A stretch of DNA of 55,447 nucleotides, taken from positions 1 to 55,447 of the forward strand of contig PBPM01000040.1 of NCBI GenBank assembly GCA_002724635.1, in the 5' to 3' direction. This DNA is from Rhodospirillaceae bacterium (GTDB lineage Bacteria; Pseudomonadota; Alphaproteobacteria; UBA6615). Within the stretch, counting starts at the first letter, position 1. The number at the start of each line of letters is the position of its first letter. The position numbers and the translations under genes are program-made. This document shows, in pieces, positions 1 through 9,303 of this stretch. The notes under the pieces were generated by a model. The model saw nothing but the letters and a program-made list of their open reading frames with translations, ran no database searches and was not told the DNA's origin.

Positions 1-2
1 CC

Positions 3-1241
3 ATGGAGGTCGAGGCCGTCGACGAGGGCACTCTGGCTAGGATTCTAGTGGCCGAGGGCGCCGAGGATGTGGCGGTGAACACGCCCATCGCGGTTATCCT
101 GGCAGACGGAGAGAGCGCCGGCGATATCGACGATGTCGATCCGGCGGGCGGAAGCGTGCCGGCCGCCGCAAGTCCGGACTCGGCTGCGGAAAATTCAACG
201 GCGCCGGCGGCACCGGCTCCGGCGTCCATACCCGCCGAGGCTGTCTATGATGGCCCGACGACGGAGATGACGGTGCGCGAGGCCTTGCGCGATGGCATGG
301 CAGAGGAAATGCGCCGCGACGAGAATGTGTTTCTGATGGGCGAAGAGGTCGCGCAGTATCAGGGCGCCTACAAGGTTAGCCAGGGACTACTCGAGGAGTT
401 TGGCGAGCGGCGCGTGATCGACACGCCGATTACCGAGCAGGGCTTCGCCGGCCTCGGGGTCGGGGCGGCCTATCACGGGCTGCGCCCAATCGTCGAGTTC
501 ATGACCTTCAACTTCGCCATGCAGGCGATTGACCAGATCATCAATTCGGCAGCAAAGACACTTTACATGTCAGGCGGACAGATGGATGTCCCCATCGTGT
601 TCCGCGGGCCGAACGGCGCCGCCTCGCGCGTGGGTGCGCAGCATTCGCAATGTTATGCTAGCTGGTACTGGCATTGCCCAGGGCTCAAGGTTGTGGCGCC
701 TTATTCCGCTGCCGACGCGAAGGGCTTGTTGAAGTCCGCGATTCGCGATCCCAATCCGGTGATCGTTCTGGAGAACGAGTTGCTCTACAGCAGCAGCTTC
801 TACGTTCCCGACGATGCCGATGTGACCGTACCGATTGGCAAGGCCAAGGTCGTGCGTCAGGGCGACGATGTCACCATCACCGCATTCTCGCTGATGGTAG
901 GCAAGGCGCTGGAAGCGTCCAAAATGCTGGCGGCGGAAGGTATCGAGGCCGAGGTGATTGATCTGCGTTCGATCCGCCCGCTCGACACCGGTACCGTCGT
1001 CGAATCCGTCAAACGTACGAACCGTATCGTCTCGGTCGAGGAGGGCTGGCCGTTCGCAGGCATCGGCGCCGAGATCGGTAGCCGGATGATGGAAGATGCG
1101 TTCGACTATCTGGATGCGCCGGTGGTGCGGGTCACCGGCGAAGATGTGCCGATGCCGTATGCGGCAAATCTTGAGAACCTGGCACTGCCGCAGGCCGATC
1201 GGATCGCCGAGGCGGCCAAGCGCGTTTGTTACAAGGACTAG
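3..1241 (+). CDS. pdhB: Pyruvate dehydrogenase E1 component, beta subunit with N-terminal lipoyl domain (5' end outside window)
   Basis: Beta subunit of the thiamine-diphosphate-dependent E1 enzyme that decarboxylates pyruvate and passes the acetyl group to the lipoyl arm of E2. The visible protein (412 codons) begins inside a lipoyl domain just after the expected lipoyl-lysine (first residues [10 protein letters not shown]), so the ATG at 3 is internal and the true start lies left of the window. An Ala/Pro-rich linker spans about residues 38-80, followed by the transketolase-type beta domain ([40 protein letters not shown]) and a C-terminal domain. A lipoyl domain on E1-beta is a known alphaproteobacterial trait. 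pdhC follows after 164 bases and lpd after that, as in a pdh operon. Ends in TAG. Confidence 0.95.
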   Translation: MEVEAVDEGTLARILVAEGAEDVAVNTPIAVILADGESAGDIDDVDPAGGSVPAAASPDSAAENSTAPAAPAPASIPAEAVYDGPTTEMTVREALRDGMAEEMRRDENVFLMGEEVAQYQGAYKVSQGLLEEFGERRVIDTPITEQGFAGLGVGAAYHGLRPIVEFMTFNFAMQAIDQIINSAAKTLYMSGGQMDVPIVFRGPNGAASRVGAQHSQCYASWYWHCPGLKVVAPYSAADAKGLLKSAIRDPNPVIVLENELLYSSSFYVPDDADVTVPIGKAKVVRQGDDVTITAFSLMVGKALEASKMLAAEGIEAEVIDLRSIRPLDTGTVVESVKRTNRIVSVEEGWPFAGIGAEIGSRMMEDAFDYLDAPVVRVTGEDVPMPYAANLENLALPQADRIAEAAKRVCYKD

Positions 1242-1405
1242 CCGTCGCTGGTTGTATGGGAGCCGAAAGCTGGCATAACCGCTCAGCAATCGGCGCAATT
1301 GAAGCAGGATGTTGCGGAAACGTGGGCGTGGACCCTCGAGAACGCAATAAGCGAACGGAACGTCGTCGATATGACCCCGGCAGTCCGTAGCCAGAGGAAG
1401 CACTG

Positions 1406-2668
1406 ATGCCGATTTTCATTCTCATGCCCGCCCTGTCGCCGACCATGACCGAGGGGACCCTCGCGCGTTGGCTCAAGGCAGAGGGCGATGCGGTTGCACC
1501 GGGCGACGTGATCGCCGAGATCGAAACCGACAAGGCGACCATGGAGGTTGAGGCGGTCGACGAGGGCACGCTGGGTAAGATCCTCGTCGCCGAAGGCGCG
1601 GAGGAAGTCGCGGTCAACACGCCCATCGCGATTCTGCTGGACGACGGCGAGGATGAGACTGCTCTCGACGGGTTCGATGTCGGCGGCGCGCCTGCGGCCC
1701 CGGCCGCGCGAGAATCCGAGGCCGCTCCCGCCGATGCATCGGCCGCAAAGTCTGCGGCTGAATCGGCGACTCCGAAGCCGGCTGCGGATGTGGGCGGAAC
1801 GGGCGACCGGGTGATCGCCAGTCCGCTGGCTAGGCGACTGGCTGCGCAGCAGGACATCGACCTGACGCAGGTTGAGGGCAGCGGACCCAACGGCCGGGTC
1901 GTTAAGGCTGATATCGAGAATTTCTTGGGCGCACCGGCGCCTGCTGCGAGAGTATCGGCCGTCTCGGCGGAAGGTAACGCGCCTTACGATGTGCTGCCAC
2001 TGACTAACATGCGCAAGGTGATCGCCCAGCGTATGGTGGCATCCAAGCAGGAGGTGCCGCATTTCTACCTGACGGTGGATTGCGAGATCGACCGGCTGCT
2101 CGAGGCCCGCAAGAATTTGAATGCTCGGGCGAAGGACGGCGAGTTCAAGATTTCGGTCAACGACATGATCATCAAGGCTGCCGCGGCGGCGCTGATGGAA
2201 GTACCGCGAGCGAACGCGGCCTGGTCGGATGAGGGCGTGCGCCAATACAAGCGCGCGGATATATCGGTCGCCGTCGCCATGGATGACGGGCTGATCACGC
2301 CCATCGTGCGCGGTGCGGAGAGGAAGGGCCTGAAGGCGATCTCCGTCGAGATGGCCGATCTTGCGGCTCGTGCGCGAGAGAACAAGCTTGTGCCGGAGGA
2401 GTTCCAAGGCGGCACGTTCTCGATCTCGAACCTAGGCATGTATGGCCTCAAGCATTTCGATGCGGTCATTAACCAGCCGCAGGGAGCGATCCTGGGAGTC
2501 GGGGCCGGCGAGCAGCGCCCGGTGGTGCGCGATGGCGAGCTGGCCGTCGCGACCGTGATGACGCTCACCCTGTCGGTCGATCATCGTGCGCTAGACGGCG
2601 CGATCGGTGCGGAGTATCTCGCCGCGCTCAAGGGGCTCATCGAAGAACCCCTCGGGCTGTTGCTCTAG
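1406..2668 (+). CDS. pdhC: Dihydrolipoamide acetyltransferase, E2 of pyruvate dehydrogenase
   Basis: Core E2 subunit that moves the acetyl group from lipoamide to CoA. The 420-residue protein has one N-terminal lipoyl domain (lipoyl-lysine about K43 in [11 protein letters not shown]), an Ala/Glu/Pro linker (about 90-135), a peripheral-subunit-binding domain ([10 protein letters not shown] to KADIENFL, about 138-173) and the catalytic domain ending with the active-site motif DHRALDG near the C-terminus. A purine-rich ribosome site (AGAGGAAG) lies about 7 bases before the ATG. Its lipoyl domain is almost identical to that of the adjacent PdhB. Length and domain order are normal for a single-lipoyl alphaproteobacterial E2. 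Confidence 0.97.
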   Translation: MPIFILMPALSPTMTEGTLARWLKAEGDAVAPGDVIAEIETDKATMEVEAVDEGTLGKILVAEGAEEVAVNTPIAILLDDGEDETALDGFDVGGAPAAPAARESEAAPADASAAKSAAESATPKPAADVGGTGDRVIASPLARRLAAQQDIDLTQVEGSGPNGRVVKADIENFLGAPAPAARVSAVSAEGNAPYDVLPLTNMRKVIAQRMVASKQEVPHFYLTVDCEIDRLLEARKNLNARAKDGEFKISVNDMIIKAAAAALMEVPRANAAWSDEGVRQYKRADISVAVAMDDGLITPIVRGAERKGLKAISVEMADLAARARENKLVPEEFQGGTFSISNLGMYGLKHFDAVINQPQGAILGVGAGEQRPVVRDGELAVATVMTLTLSVDHRALDGAIGAEYLAALKGLIEEPLGLLL

Positions 2669-2704
2669 GCCTAGGGCAATCTTTTCAATACCGAGGTGGA
2701 TTTC

Positions 2705-4120
2705 ATGGCGGACAAGCAATTCGATCTGGTCGTCGTTGGTGGCGGCCCCGGCGGGTATGTCGCGGCGATCCGCGCCGCCCAGCTAGGGATGAAGGCGGCG
2801 GTCGTCGAGGCGAACCATCTGGGCGGCATCTGCCTGAACTGGGGCTGTATCCCGACCAAGGCGCTGCTGCGAACGTCGGAGATCTATCACTACATGCAAA
2901 ACGCCGAGGCCTACGGCCTCAAGGCTGACAACGTGTCGTTCGACCTCAAGAAGGTTGTCGAGCGTTCGCGCGGGGTCGCCGGACAGCTGAATCAGGGGGT
3001 GGGCTATCTCCTCAAGAAGAACAAGGTTGAGGTGATCGACGGCTGGGGTAAGCTCGTGGGCGGCAAGGCCTTCGCGCGCAAGCTGACGGTCGAGAAAAAC
3101 GGAAAGAAGGTCGCGGACGTGACCGCCAAGAATATCCTGTTGGCGACGGGCGCACGGGCACGGCAGATTCCGGGCATGGAAGCCGACGGCGAACAGATCT
3201 GGAGTTATCGCGACGCGATGGTGCCGGAGGAATTCCCTGGGTCGTTGCTGGTCGTCGGCTCGGGCGCCATCGGCATCGAGTTCGCGTCCTTCTACCGCAC
3301 GCTCGGCGCTGAGGTGACCGTGGTCGAGGTGATGGACCGCATTCTGCCCGTCGAGGATGAGGAGATCTCGGGTCTAGCAGCCGAGGCGTTCGAGAAGCAG
3401 GGTATGACCCTGATCACCGGCGCCAGCGTGAAGTCGCTCTACAAGCAGCCGGACAAGGTCACGGCGACGATCGAGAAGTCGGACGGCAAGTCCAAGAACA
3501 TCGATGTCGAGCGGGTGATCATGGCCGTGGGCATCGTCGGCAATGTCGAAGATATCGGGCTCGAGGTCACCAAGGTGAAGGTCGAGAAGTCTCACATCGT
3601 CATCGACGAATGGGGCCAGACCGACGAGCCGGGAATCTGGGCGGTCGGCGATGTTGCCGGACCGCCCTGGCTTGCCCACAAGGCATCCCACGAGGGCATC
3701 ATCGCGGTTGAGAAGATGGCGGGTGCGGACAATGTGAATCCGCTGGACACGAGCCGCATTCCCGGCTGCACCTATTGCAGCCCCCAGGTAGCATCGATCG
3801 GTATGACCGAGGCCGCGGCCAAGCAGGTGGGCCGCAAGATCAAGGTCGGCCGGTTCCCCTTTCAGGGCAACGGCAAGGCGATCGCGCTTGGGGAGCCAGA
3901 GGGGCTGATCAAAACGGTTTTCGACGCCGACACAGGGGAACTCTTGGGCGCGCATATGATCGGCGCGGAGGTGACGGAGCTGATACAGGGTTACAGCGTC
4001 GCCAAGACCCTCGAGACCACCGAGCACGAACTCATGGAATCGGTCTTCCCGCATCCGACGTTGAGCGAGATGATGCACGAGTCCGTGCTTGACGCCCACG
4101 GACGCACGATCCATTTCTAG
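2705..4120 (+). CDS. lpd: Dihydrolipoamide dehydrogenase (E3)
   Basis: FAD-dependent enzyme that reoxidises dihydrolipoamide on E2 and reduces NAD+. The 471-residue protein shows the N-terminal FAD fold (VVVGGGPGGYVAA), the redox-active disulfide in GGICLNWGCIPTKALL, a second Rossmann motif for NAD (VVGSGAIGIEFASFY) and the C-terminal dimer domain with HPTLSEMMHE, which carries the catalytic base His. I chose the ATG at 2705 over an in-frame GTG at 2696 because that GTG sits inside the ribosome site GAGGTGGA. It is 36 bases behind pdhC and 3 bases before lipA, so all four are probably one transcript. Confidence 0.97.
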   Translation: MADKQFDLVVVGGGPGGYVAAIRAAQLGMKAAVVEANHLGGICLNWGCIPTKALLRTSEIYHYMQNAEAYGLKADNVSFDLKKVVERSRGVAGQLNQGVGYLLKKNKVEVIDGWGKLVGGKAFARKLTVEKNGKKVADVTAKNILLATGARARQIPGMEADGEQIWSYRDAMVPEEFPGSLLVVGSGAIGIEFASFYRTLGAEVTVVEVMDRILPVEDEEISGLAAEAFEKQGMTLITGASVKSLYKQPDKVTATIEKSDGKSKNIDVERVIMAVGIVGNVEDIGLEVTKVKVEKSHIVIDEWGQTDEPGIWAVGDVAGPPWLAHKASHEGIIAVEKMAGADNVNPLDTSRIPGCTYCSPQVASIGMTEAAAKQVGRKIKVGRFPFQGNGKAIALGEPEGLIKTVFDADTGELLGAHMIGAEVTELIQGYSVAKTLETTEHELMESVFPHPTLSEMMHESVLDAHGRTIHF

Positions 4121-4123
4121 CCC

Positions 4124-5092
4124 ATGAACTCGATCTCCGTTCGCGACAAGAGGACCGACCCCGCGCTCCGGCATCCGGAGAAGCGGAACCGGCCCGACAA
4201 CCCGATCCAGCGCAAGCCCGACTGGATTCGCGTGAAGGCCCCGACCAGCAAGGCCTATCACGAGACCCGCAAGATGATGCGGGATCTCAACCTCGCGACG
4301 GTCTGCGAGGAGGCCGCGTGCCCCAATATCGGCGAATGCTGGGCGAAGAAGCATGCGACCATCATGATCATGGGCGACACCTGCACCCGGGCGTGCGCCT
4401 TCTGCAACGTGGCCACCGGGGTGCCCAAACCGCTCGATCCGAAGGAGCCGGCGAACGTCGCCGTGGCGGTCGGAAGCATGGCGCTTGAACATGTGGTGTT
4501 GACGTCGGTCGACCGGGACGATTTGGACGACGGCGGCGCGGATCATTTCGGCCAGGTTGTGCGCGCCCTGCGTGCGTCGGCGCCGGCGACCACGATCGAG
4601 ATCCTCACGCCCGACTTCAAGGACAAGCCCGGCGCAATCGACATCATGGCGGCCGATCCGCCGGACGTTTTCAATCACAACCTTGAAACCGTGCCGCGGC
4701 TATATCCCACGATCCGTCCGGGGTCACGCTACTTCACTAGCCTCGACCTGTTGCGCCGTATCAAGGAGAGGGTCCCCAGTGTCTTCACCAAGTCGGGCCT
4801 GATGGTCGGCCTGGGCGAGACCCGCGAAGAGGTTGGCCAGGTGATGGACGATCTGCGCGCCGCCGATGTCGACTTTTTGACCATCGGCCAGTATCTGCAG
4901 CCGACGCCGAAGCATGCGCGGATCGACAAGTTCGTTTCGCCCAAGGAGTTCGAAGGGTATGGCAAGATGGCGCGTGGCAAGGGGTTTCTGCATGTGTCGG
5001 CGACACCGCTGACCCGGTCGAGCTATCACGCCGGCGATGATTTCGTGAAGCTGCGCGCGGCGCGTGAGGCCAAGCTAGCAGTGGCGGACTGA
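4124..5092 (+). CDS. lipA: Lipoyl synthase (radical SAM)
   Basis: Inserts two sulfur atoms into protein-bound octanoyl groups to make the lipoyl cofactor used by PdhB and PdhC. The 322-residue protein has the auxiliary iron-sulfur cluster cysteines in [13 protein letters not shown], the radical SAM CxxxCxxC in CTRACAFC, and the conserved C-terminal [10 protein letters not shown] motif. The ATG lies 3 bases after the lpd stop, which suggests translational coupling. lipA directly behind lpd is common in alphaproteobacteria. Confidence 0.97.
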   Translation: MNSISVRDKRTDPALRHPEKRNRPDNPIQRKPDWIRVKAPTSKAYHETRKMMRDLNLATVCEEAACPNIGECWAKKHATIMIMGDTCTRACAFCNVATGVPKPLDPKEPANVAVAVGSMALEHVVLTSVDRDDLDDGGADHFGQVVRALRASAPATTIEILTPDFKDKPGAIDIMAADPPDVFNHNLETVPRLYPTIRPGSRYFTSLDLLRRIKERVPSVFTKSGLMVGLGETREEVGQVMDDLRAADVDFLTIGQYLQPTPKHARIDKFVSPKEFEGYGKMARGKGFLHVSATPLTRSSYHAGDDFVKLRAAREAKLAVAD

Positions 5093-5111
5093 AAAAAAGC
5101 TACGTTCCCAA

Positions 5112-5585
5112 GTGCCATCTCACAAGGAAATCAAGGTTTTACCCTACACGCCCGACCAGCTTTTCGCATTGGTCGGCGACATCGAGAGCTATCCGGAGTT
5201 CCTGCCTTGGTGCCTGGCGGCTCGGAACCGCAAGCGTAAGCGAGCGGAGGGTGCGGAGGTCGTGTGGTCCGATCTCGTGATCGGGTTCAAGCTGATCCGT
5301 GAGCGTTTCACCTCAAAGGTCACGCTCGTGCCCTCGGCCGATGGTAGGGACGCGCGGATTGATGTCGAGTATGTGGATGGGCCGCTCAAATTTCTGCGCA
5401 ACCACTGGATATTCGTTCCGCGCGAAGACGGCGGCAGCGAAATCGATTTCTACGTCGAATTCGAGTTCCGCAGCCGTATCTTTGAGAAGATGATTGGCGC
5501 GTTATTCCACGAGGCGGTCAGCCGAATGGTAGATGCCTTCGAGAAGCGTGCGGCCGAACTTTATGAACCGGTGGGAAAAGCCTAG
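5112..5585 (+). CDS. COQ10/RatA-family START-domain protein, probable ubiquinone-binding protein
   Basis: A 157-residue SRPBCC (START-fold) protein with the family opening YTPDQLFALVGDIESYPEFLPWC and a C-terminal amphipathic helix. Mitochondrial COQ10 relatives bind ubiquinone and support respiration; database names often call the bacterial members RatA toxin, but no antitoxin-like partner is present, so the COQ10-type role is more likely (inference). The start is a GTG at 5112, 19 bases after the lipA stop, with only an A-rich stretch upstream and no clear ribosome site. It ends in a CTAG tetranucleotide whose other strand is the stop of the convergent gene at 5582. Confidence 0.85.
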   Translation: MPSHKEIKVLPYTPDQLFALVGDIESYPEFLPWCLAARNRKRKRAEGAEVVWSDLVIGFKLIRERFTSKVTLVPSADGRDARIDVEYVDGPLKFLRNHWIFVPREDGGSEIDFYVEFEFRSRIFEKMIGALFHEAVSRMVDAFEKRAAELYEPVGKA

Positions 5586-6028
5586 TTGTTCTCGTCCTTG
5601 CGGCAGACGGCCTCGACCTTGTTCCCGTCGGGATCCAGCACGAACGCGGCGTAGTAGGTCGGGGTGTATTCCGGACGAAGGCCGGGTGCACCATCATCAC
5701 GCCCGCCGTTAGCTATGGCCGCCTCGTAGAAGGCACGCACCGTAGCCCGGGAATCCGCGATCAGCGCGAAGTGGCCGCCGTTGTTGGCCACGACGTCCGT
5801 GTCCTTGTCGATGGGCTCACTGATCCAAAGCCACTGACGGCCGGAGCCATTGCCGAATGCTACGGCGAAGCCCTTGTCCATGACGATCTCTAGCCCGAGG
5901 GCCGCAAGCGTCGGCGTGTAAAAGGTCATGGCATGCTTGATGTCCCGGACACCGATCGAGGCGTGATCGAAGATCGCTGAGAAATCCCGGCTGTGGAAAG
6001 CCGCCTTGTTTACATCGTTTTCCGACAT
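5582..6028 (-). CDS. VOC-family (glyoxalase-fold) protein
   Basis: A 148-residue single-module vicinal-oxygen-chelate protein starting MSENDVNKAAF. It shows the typical first strand with a metal-ligand His (FDHASIGVRD), a central GGHFALIA segment and the C-terminal DPDGNKVEAVC, whose Glu is the usual last metal ligand. Members include lyases, dioxygenases and antibiotic-binding proteins, so the substrate is unknown. The long upstream extension of the frame overlaps cinA and is not used; the ATG at 6028 is favoured. It follows cinA by 25 bases on the same strand and overlaps the stop of the preceding plus-strand gene. Confidence 0.85.
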   Translation of the reverse strand: MSENDVNKAAFHSRDFSAIFDHASIGVRDIKHAMTFYTPTLAALGLEIVMDKGFAVAFGNGSGRQWLWISEPIDKDTDVVANNGGHFALIADSRATVRAFYEAAIANGGRDDGAPGLRPEYTPTYYAAFVLDPDGNKVEAVCRKDENN

Positions 6029-6053
6029 GGCTGTGTTGTCCGCGTTTTCGTGC

Positions 6054-6551
6054 TTATGACTTTGCCTGCACGGCGTGGCGCAGGATGGTGAATGCCGTCT
6101 GAACCGTTGCGTCGCGCACGGCCGCGCGGTCGCCGGGGAACACCTCGCAATAGGTAATGGTAGGCCGTCCGCGACCGGCGCTGGCGAAATGTACGAGCCC
6201 AACGGGCTTGTCCTTTGTGCCGCCGCCCGGGCCCGCCACGCCGGTGACAGATATTGTGATGTCGGCTAGCGACTTGGCAAGAGATCCCTCCGCCATCGCG
6301 CGCGCTACCTGTTCGCTGACAGCGCCATGCAGCGTGATCAGCATCTTCGGCACCCCGAGCATCTCCGTTTTGGCCTCGTTGGAGTAGGTGATGAAGCCGC
6401 GTTCGACTACATCCGACGAGCCCGCGATCTCGGTCAGGCAGCCCGCAATCAGCCCACCGGTGCAGGATTCCGCCGTCGTAATCTTGAGGTTCGCGCGCCG
6501 GCAGAGTTCGAGAAGCTCGGCGGCGTCGTGCAGAAGTTGTGCATCAAACAT
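6054..6551 (-). CDS. cinA: CinA C-terminal-domain protein, nicotinamide-nucleotide amidase
   Basis: A 165-residue stand-alone CinA C-domain (PncC type). In characterised members it hydrolyses nicotinamide mononucleotide to nicotinate mononucleotide and ammonia in NAD recycling. The signature AESCTGGLIAG near residue 30, then ERGFITYSNEAKTEMLGV and the glycine-rich VTGVAGPGGGTKDKPVG, are all present. The N-terminal molybdopterin-binding-like domain of full-length CinA is absent, as is usual for this short form. It lies 6 bases after pgpA and is probably cotranscribed with ispDF and pgpA. Confidence 0.92.
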   Translation of the reverse strand: MFDAQLLHDAAELLELCRRANLKITTAESCTGGLIAGCLTEIAGSSDVVERGFITYSNEAKTEMLGVPKMLITLHGAVSEQVARAMAEGSLAKSLADITISVTGVAGPGGGTKDKPVGLVHFASAGRGRPTITYCEVFPGDRAAVRDATVQTAFTILRHAVQAKS

Positions 6552-6557
6552 CGCGTC

Positions 6558-7073
6558 TTATCCGAACAGAGTGGGAATTGTGGTCTGGGAGCCGAGCCAC
6601 ACCGCGATCAGCCATGTCAGGAAACCTGCATAAACGCCCGCGCCGATGTCGTCGGCCATGATCCCAACGCCGCCATGAAGTTTCTCGAGGTCCTTCAGCG
6701 GCCAGGGCTTGGTGATGTCGGCGAAACGAAACAGCACAAAGGCAACCGGATAATAGCGCCAATCGAGCGCCAGCGGCAGAACGGCCAGCCACTGTCCGAC
6801 GACCTCGTCGATCACGACACGCTGGGGATCCTGCAGGCGATGGAAGGTCGCGAGTTGTCCGCTGGCCCAGACGCCGACGACGAACCCGATGAGGATCAGC
6901 GCCATCAACAGGAACTGGCCGCCGATAACGACCGCGAAGAGCGCGAAGGGCAGGGCGGCGAGCGAGCCCCATGTTCCCGGCGCGCCCGGCAGGTCGCCGG
7001 TGCTGAACCAAGTGGCGAGCATGCGCGCAATTTTGGGCTCCGGTGCACCGTGTTGTTTAGGTTTGATGGTCAC
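6558..7073 (-). CDS. pgpA: Phosphatidylglycerophosphatase A
   Basis: Inner-membrane lipid phosphatase that converts phosphatidylglycerol phosphate to phosphatidylglycerol. The 171-residue protein has the PgpA motifs [29 protein letters not shown] and [10 protein letters not shown], plus several hydrophobic helices. It starts with GTG at 7073, overlapping the ispDF stop by 4 bases (GTGA), which suggests coupling. The order ispDF-pgpA-cinA is a familiar alphaproteobacterial arrangement. Confidence 0.95.
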   Translation of the reverse strand: MTIKPKQHGAPEPKIARMLATWFSTGDLPGAPGTWGSLAALPFALFAVVIGGQFLLMALILIGFVVGVWASGQLATFHRLQDPQRVVIDEVVGQWLAVLPLALDWRYYPVAFVLFRFADITKPWPLKDLEKLHGGVGIMADDIGAGVYAGFLTWLIAVWLGSQTTIPTLFG

Positions 7074-8260
7074 TGCCCGGCCCCTATAGTGATGGTGGCG
7101 CTGGCCTGGGCAGCGATGCCCTCGGCGCGGCCCGTGAAGCCGAGACCCTCGGTGGTGGTCGCCTTCACCGAGATGCGCCTAGGTTCGACCGCAAGTCCTT
7201 CGGCGATACGCATACGGATGGCGTCACGATGCGGCCCCACGCGCGGTGCCTCGCAAATGATCGTCAGGTCGGCATGGACCAAGGTCCCGTGGCGCGCGCG
7301 CAGTAACTCCATGGCGTGGGACAGGAAATGCATCGAATCCTTCCCTTGCCACCGCAGGTCCGACGGCGGGAAGTGGGTGCCGATGTCGCCGTCGCCTAGC
7401 GCACCAAGGATCGCGTCAGTTAGCGCGTGGAGCGCCACGTCGGCGTCCGAATGGCCAGCTAGGGCCCGGTCGTGGGGAATGTCCACTCCGCCGAGCCTGA
7501 CATGATCGCCTGGGCCGAAGGCATGCACGTCGAATCCGGAACCGACCCGGGTCTCGCGGGTGGACAGAAGCCAAGCCTGTGCTCGGGCCATGTCTTCGTC
7601 GTGGGTGATCTTGATGTTTGCGTCCTCGCCTTGGACTGTCATTACGTCCAGCCCCGCCGCCTCGGCGATTGAAGCATCGTCGGTGTAGGTGCGGTCGCCG
7701 TCGCTTGCGGCGCGCTCATGCGCGGCCAGCAGCTGGAGGAAACGGAATCCTTGAGGCGTTTGCACCCGGCAGAGACCGGTACGGTCGACCGTTTCGACAA
7801 TCCGCTTGCCGTCGGTGCGCTTGACTGTGTCGATAACGGGAAGGACAGGTACGGCCCCGTCGGCATCCGCTAGGGCGCTGATCACCCGGTCGATCAGGGC
7901 GGCGGAGACGAAGGGGCGGGCGCCGTCATGAATCAGAATGTTGGCGGGTGCGGGGGCGTCGGCGTCGGCTAATGCCGCTAGGCCGTTGCGTACGGATATC
8001 TGCCGTGTCGCACCGCCGATGATCGGCGACCCCAACCCGAGCCCGCGGGCCGCATCGGCGAACGGTTCTGCGTCGTCGGGGTGAATAACCGCGCGGACGT
8101 TGCCGATTGCCGGATGGGCGTGAAACGCTTCCAGGGTGCGTCGGAGGACCTGGCGGCCGTACAGATCGCGATACTGCTTGGGTGTGTCTCCGGGCATCCG
8201 AGACCCGCGGCCGGCGGCGACGACTAGGGCGATATTTTCGGGCACGTTCGGCGACTCCAA
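7070..8260 (-). CDS. ispDF: Bifunctional 2-C-methyl-D-erythritol 4-phosphate cytidylyltransferase / 2-C-methyl-D-erythritol 2,4-cyclodiphosphate synthase
   Basis: Fusion enzyme carrying out the third and fifth steps of the MEP isoprenoid pathway. The IspD half (about 1-225) has the nucleotide-binding [19 protein letters not shown] and the C-terminal [10 protein letters not shown]; the IspF half (from about 240) has the metal-binding [24 protein letters not shown] and the C-terminal [14 protein letters not shown]. The 396-residue length is normal for the fused form, typical of alpha- and epsilonproteobacteria. The start is uncertain: TTG at 8260 or a GTG at 8245, both with a nearby GAGG/GGAG. 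The gene is divergent from the CcsA-like gene, leaving about 130 bases for promoters. Confidence 0.96.
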   Translation of the reverse strand: MESPNVPENIALVVAAGRGSRMPGDTPKQYRDLYGRQVLRRTLEAFHAHPAIGNVRAVIHPDDAEPFADAARGLGLGSPIIGGATRQISVRNGLAALADADAPAPANILIHDGARPFVSAALIDRVISALADADGAVPVLPVIDTVKRTDGKRIVETVDRTGLCRVQTPQGFRFLQLLAAHERAASDGDRTYTDDASIAEAAGLDVMTVQGEDANIKITHDEDMARAQAWLLSTRETRVGSGFDVHAFGPGDHVRLGGVDIPHDRALAGHSDADVALHALTDAILGALGDGDIGTHFPPSDLRWQGKDSMHFLSHAMELLRARHGTLVHADLTIICEAPRVGPHRDAIRMRIAEGLAVEPRRISVKATTTEGLGFTGRAEGIAAQASATITIGAGQ

Positions 8261-8393
8261 GCGGAAACCTCGGGCGCACGTTAGTCTCCTGTCTAGGCAT
8301 TGCCAAGGCTTGCCCGGAACGGCTTCGCGCCGAAAGCGGAATCTCCTGCATCGCGCGAGTGACCGGCGCGGCGCGTGGCCCTATTATGCTGCT

Positions 8394-9206
8394 ATGGCTG
8401 GATCTTTTACATTGGGCATTGCGGCGCTGCTGACGCTCTTGCCAGCCGCGATATTGCCGTATGTAAAGCCTGGTTTAGCCGGCAGGCCGACGGGGGCGAT
8501 CTTCTGGCCGCTGCTGGTCACGGCTACCGTCGGGCCTTTGGCGTTGGATCTGTCAGTGTCAGGGGGAATCTGGCGCACGGGCTTCAGCGCGACCCTATGG
8601 ACGATTGTCGCGGCGACGATGTTTGTCTATCTGGCCGTGTGCGTGATTTCCGATGCGGCCCAGCGGCTCTCCGGACTAGTACTGCCCTATCTCGTGATCC
8701 TCGCGTTGATCGCGCTGGCATGGTCGTCAGTCCCTGATCGACCAGTATCGGGCAACCTTCTGACCGTCTGGCTGCAACTGCATATTGGCATTTCCCTGCT
8801 GACCTACGCGCTGGTCGGCCTTTCGGCCATGGCGGCGCTTGCCATCTGGGTGCGCGAGCGAGCGTTGCGGGCGCACAGGCTGGCAGGCTGGTCGGCAAAT
8901 CTTCCCGCGATCACCGACGCCGAGAGGCTACAAATCCGGCTTCTCGCCTGTTCCGAGATCGTATTGGGCGTCGGGCTAATGACCGGTATGGCGACTCATC
9001 TAGCCGTTTCCGGCGCAATTGTCAGCCTCGATCACAAGACGCTTCTTTCCATCCTGACCTTCGTCGTCATCGGTGTCCTGCTGATGCTGCACTGGGGCAG
9101 CGGGTTAAGGGGGCGTCGGGCCGCTCGGATTGTCCTCCTTGCCTTCCTGTTAATTACGCTTGCTTTTCCCGGCGTTAAGTTCGTCACCGACGTGATCATC
9201 GGCTAG
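8394..9206 (+). CDS. CcsA/HemX-like cytochrome c assembly family membrane protein
   Basis: A 270-residue integral membrane protein with about eight hydrophobic helices, starting MAGSFTLGIAALL. The middle (VWLQLHIGISLLTYALVGLSA) and the region around MTGMATHLA match the cytochrome c assembly / YpjD-type family, whose members are thought to handle haem or to assist cytochrome c maturation; the exact role of this group is unproven. The in-frame reading extends upstream into the ispDF leader, but the first hydrophobic helix begins right after the ATG at 8394, so that start is preferred. It stands alone between ispDF (divergent) and dusB. Confidence 0.75.
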   Translation: MAGSFTLGIAALLTLLPAAILPYVKPGLAGRPTGAIFWPLLVTATVGPLALDLSVSGGIWRTGFSATLWTIVAATMFVYLAVCVISDAAQRLSGLVLPYLVILALIALAWSSVPDRPVSGNLLTVWLQLHIGISLLTYALVGLSAMAALAIWVRERALRAHRLAGWSANLPAITDAERLQIRLLACSEIVLGVGLMTGMATHLAVSGAIVSLDHKTLLSILTFVVIGVLLMLHWGSGLRGRRAARIVLLAFLLITLAFPGVKFVTDVIIG

Positions 9207-9222
9207 ATGCCAAAGTTTACGC

Positions 9223-9251
9223 TTGTTGCGCTGCACAAAAAATCTTAATAT
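9223..9251 (+). promoter_or_regulatory. Candidate sigma-70-type promoter of dusB-ntrB-ntrC
   Basis: In the AT-rich 97-base gap before dusB, TTGTTG (9223-9228) and TAATAT (9246-9251) are separated by 17 bases. The match to the -35 is weak and the -10 is fair. The gap is clearly richer in A/T than its surroundings. No convincing sigma-54 (GG-N10-GC) element was seen. Confidence 0.35.
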
Positions 9252-9303
9252 GCACACTGAATAGTCAACGATCAATTATGCATAAAATTTAGGCAACACT
9301 ACG

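Noticed and set aside
3374-4678. 434-codon open frame on the minus strand opposite lpd and lipA
   Set aside because: Rich in Arg, His and Leu with no family match; it lies fully antisense to two well-supported genes and is a GC-bias shadow.
5112-5585. RatA toxin of a toxin-antitoxin system
   Set aside because: No partner antitoxin gene is adjacent, and the protein fits the COQ10/START respiratory family equally or better.
6327-7505. 392-codon plus-strand frame opposite cinA, pgpA and ispDF
   Set aside because: No domain, low-complexity composition, and the opposite strand carries three recognised enzymes.
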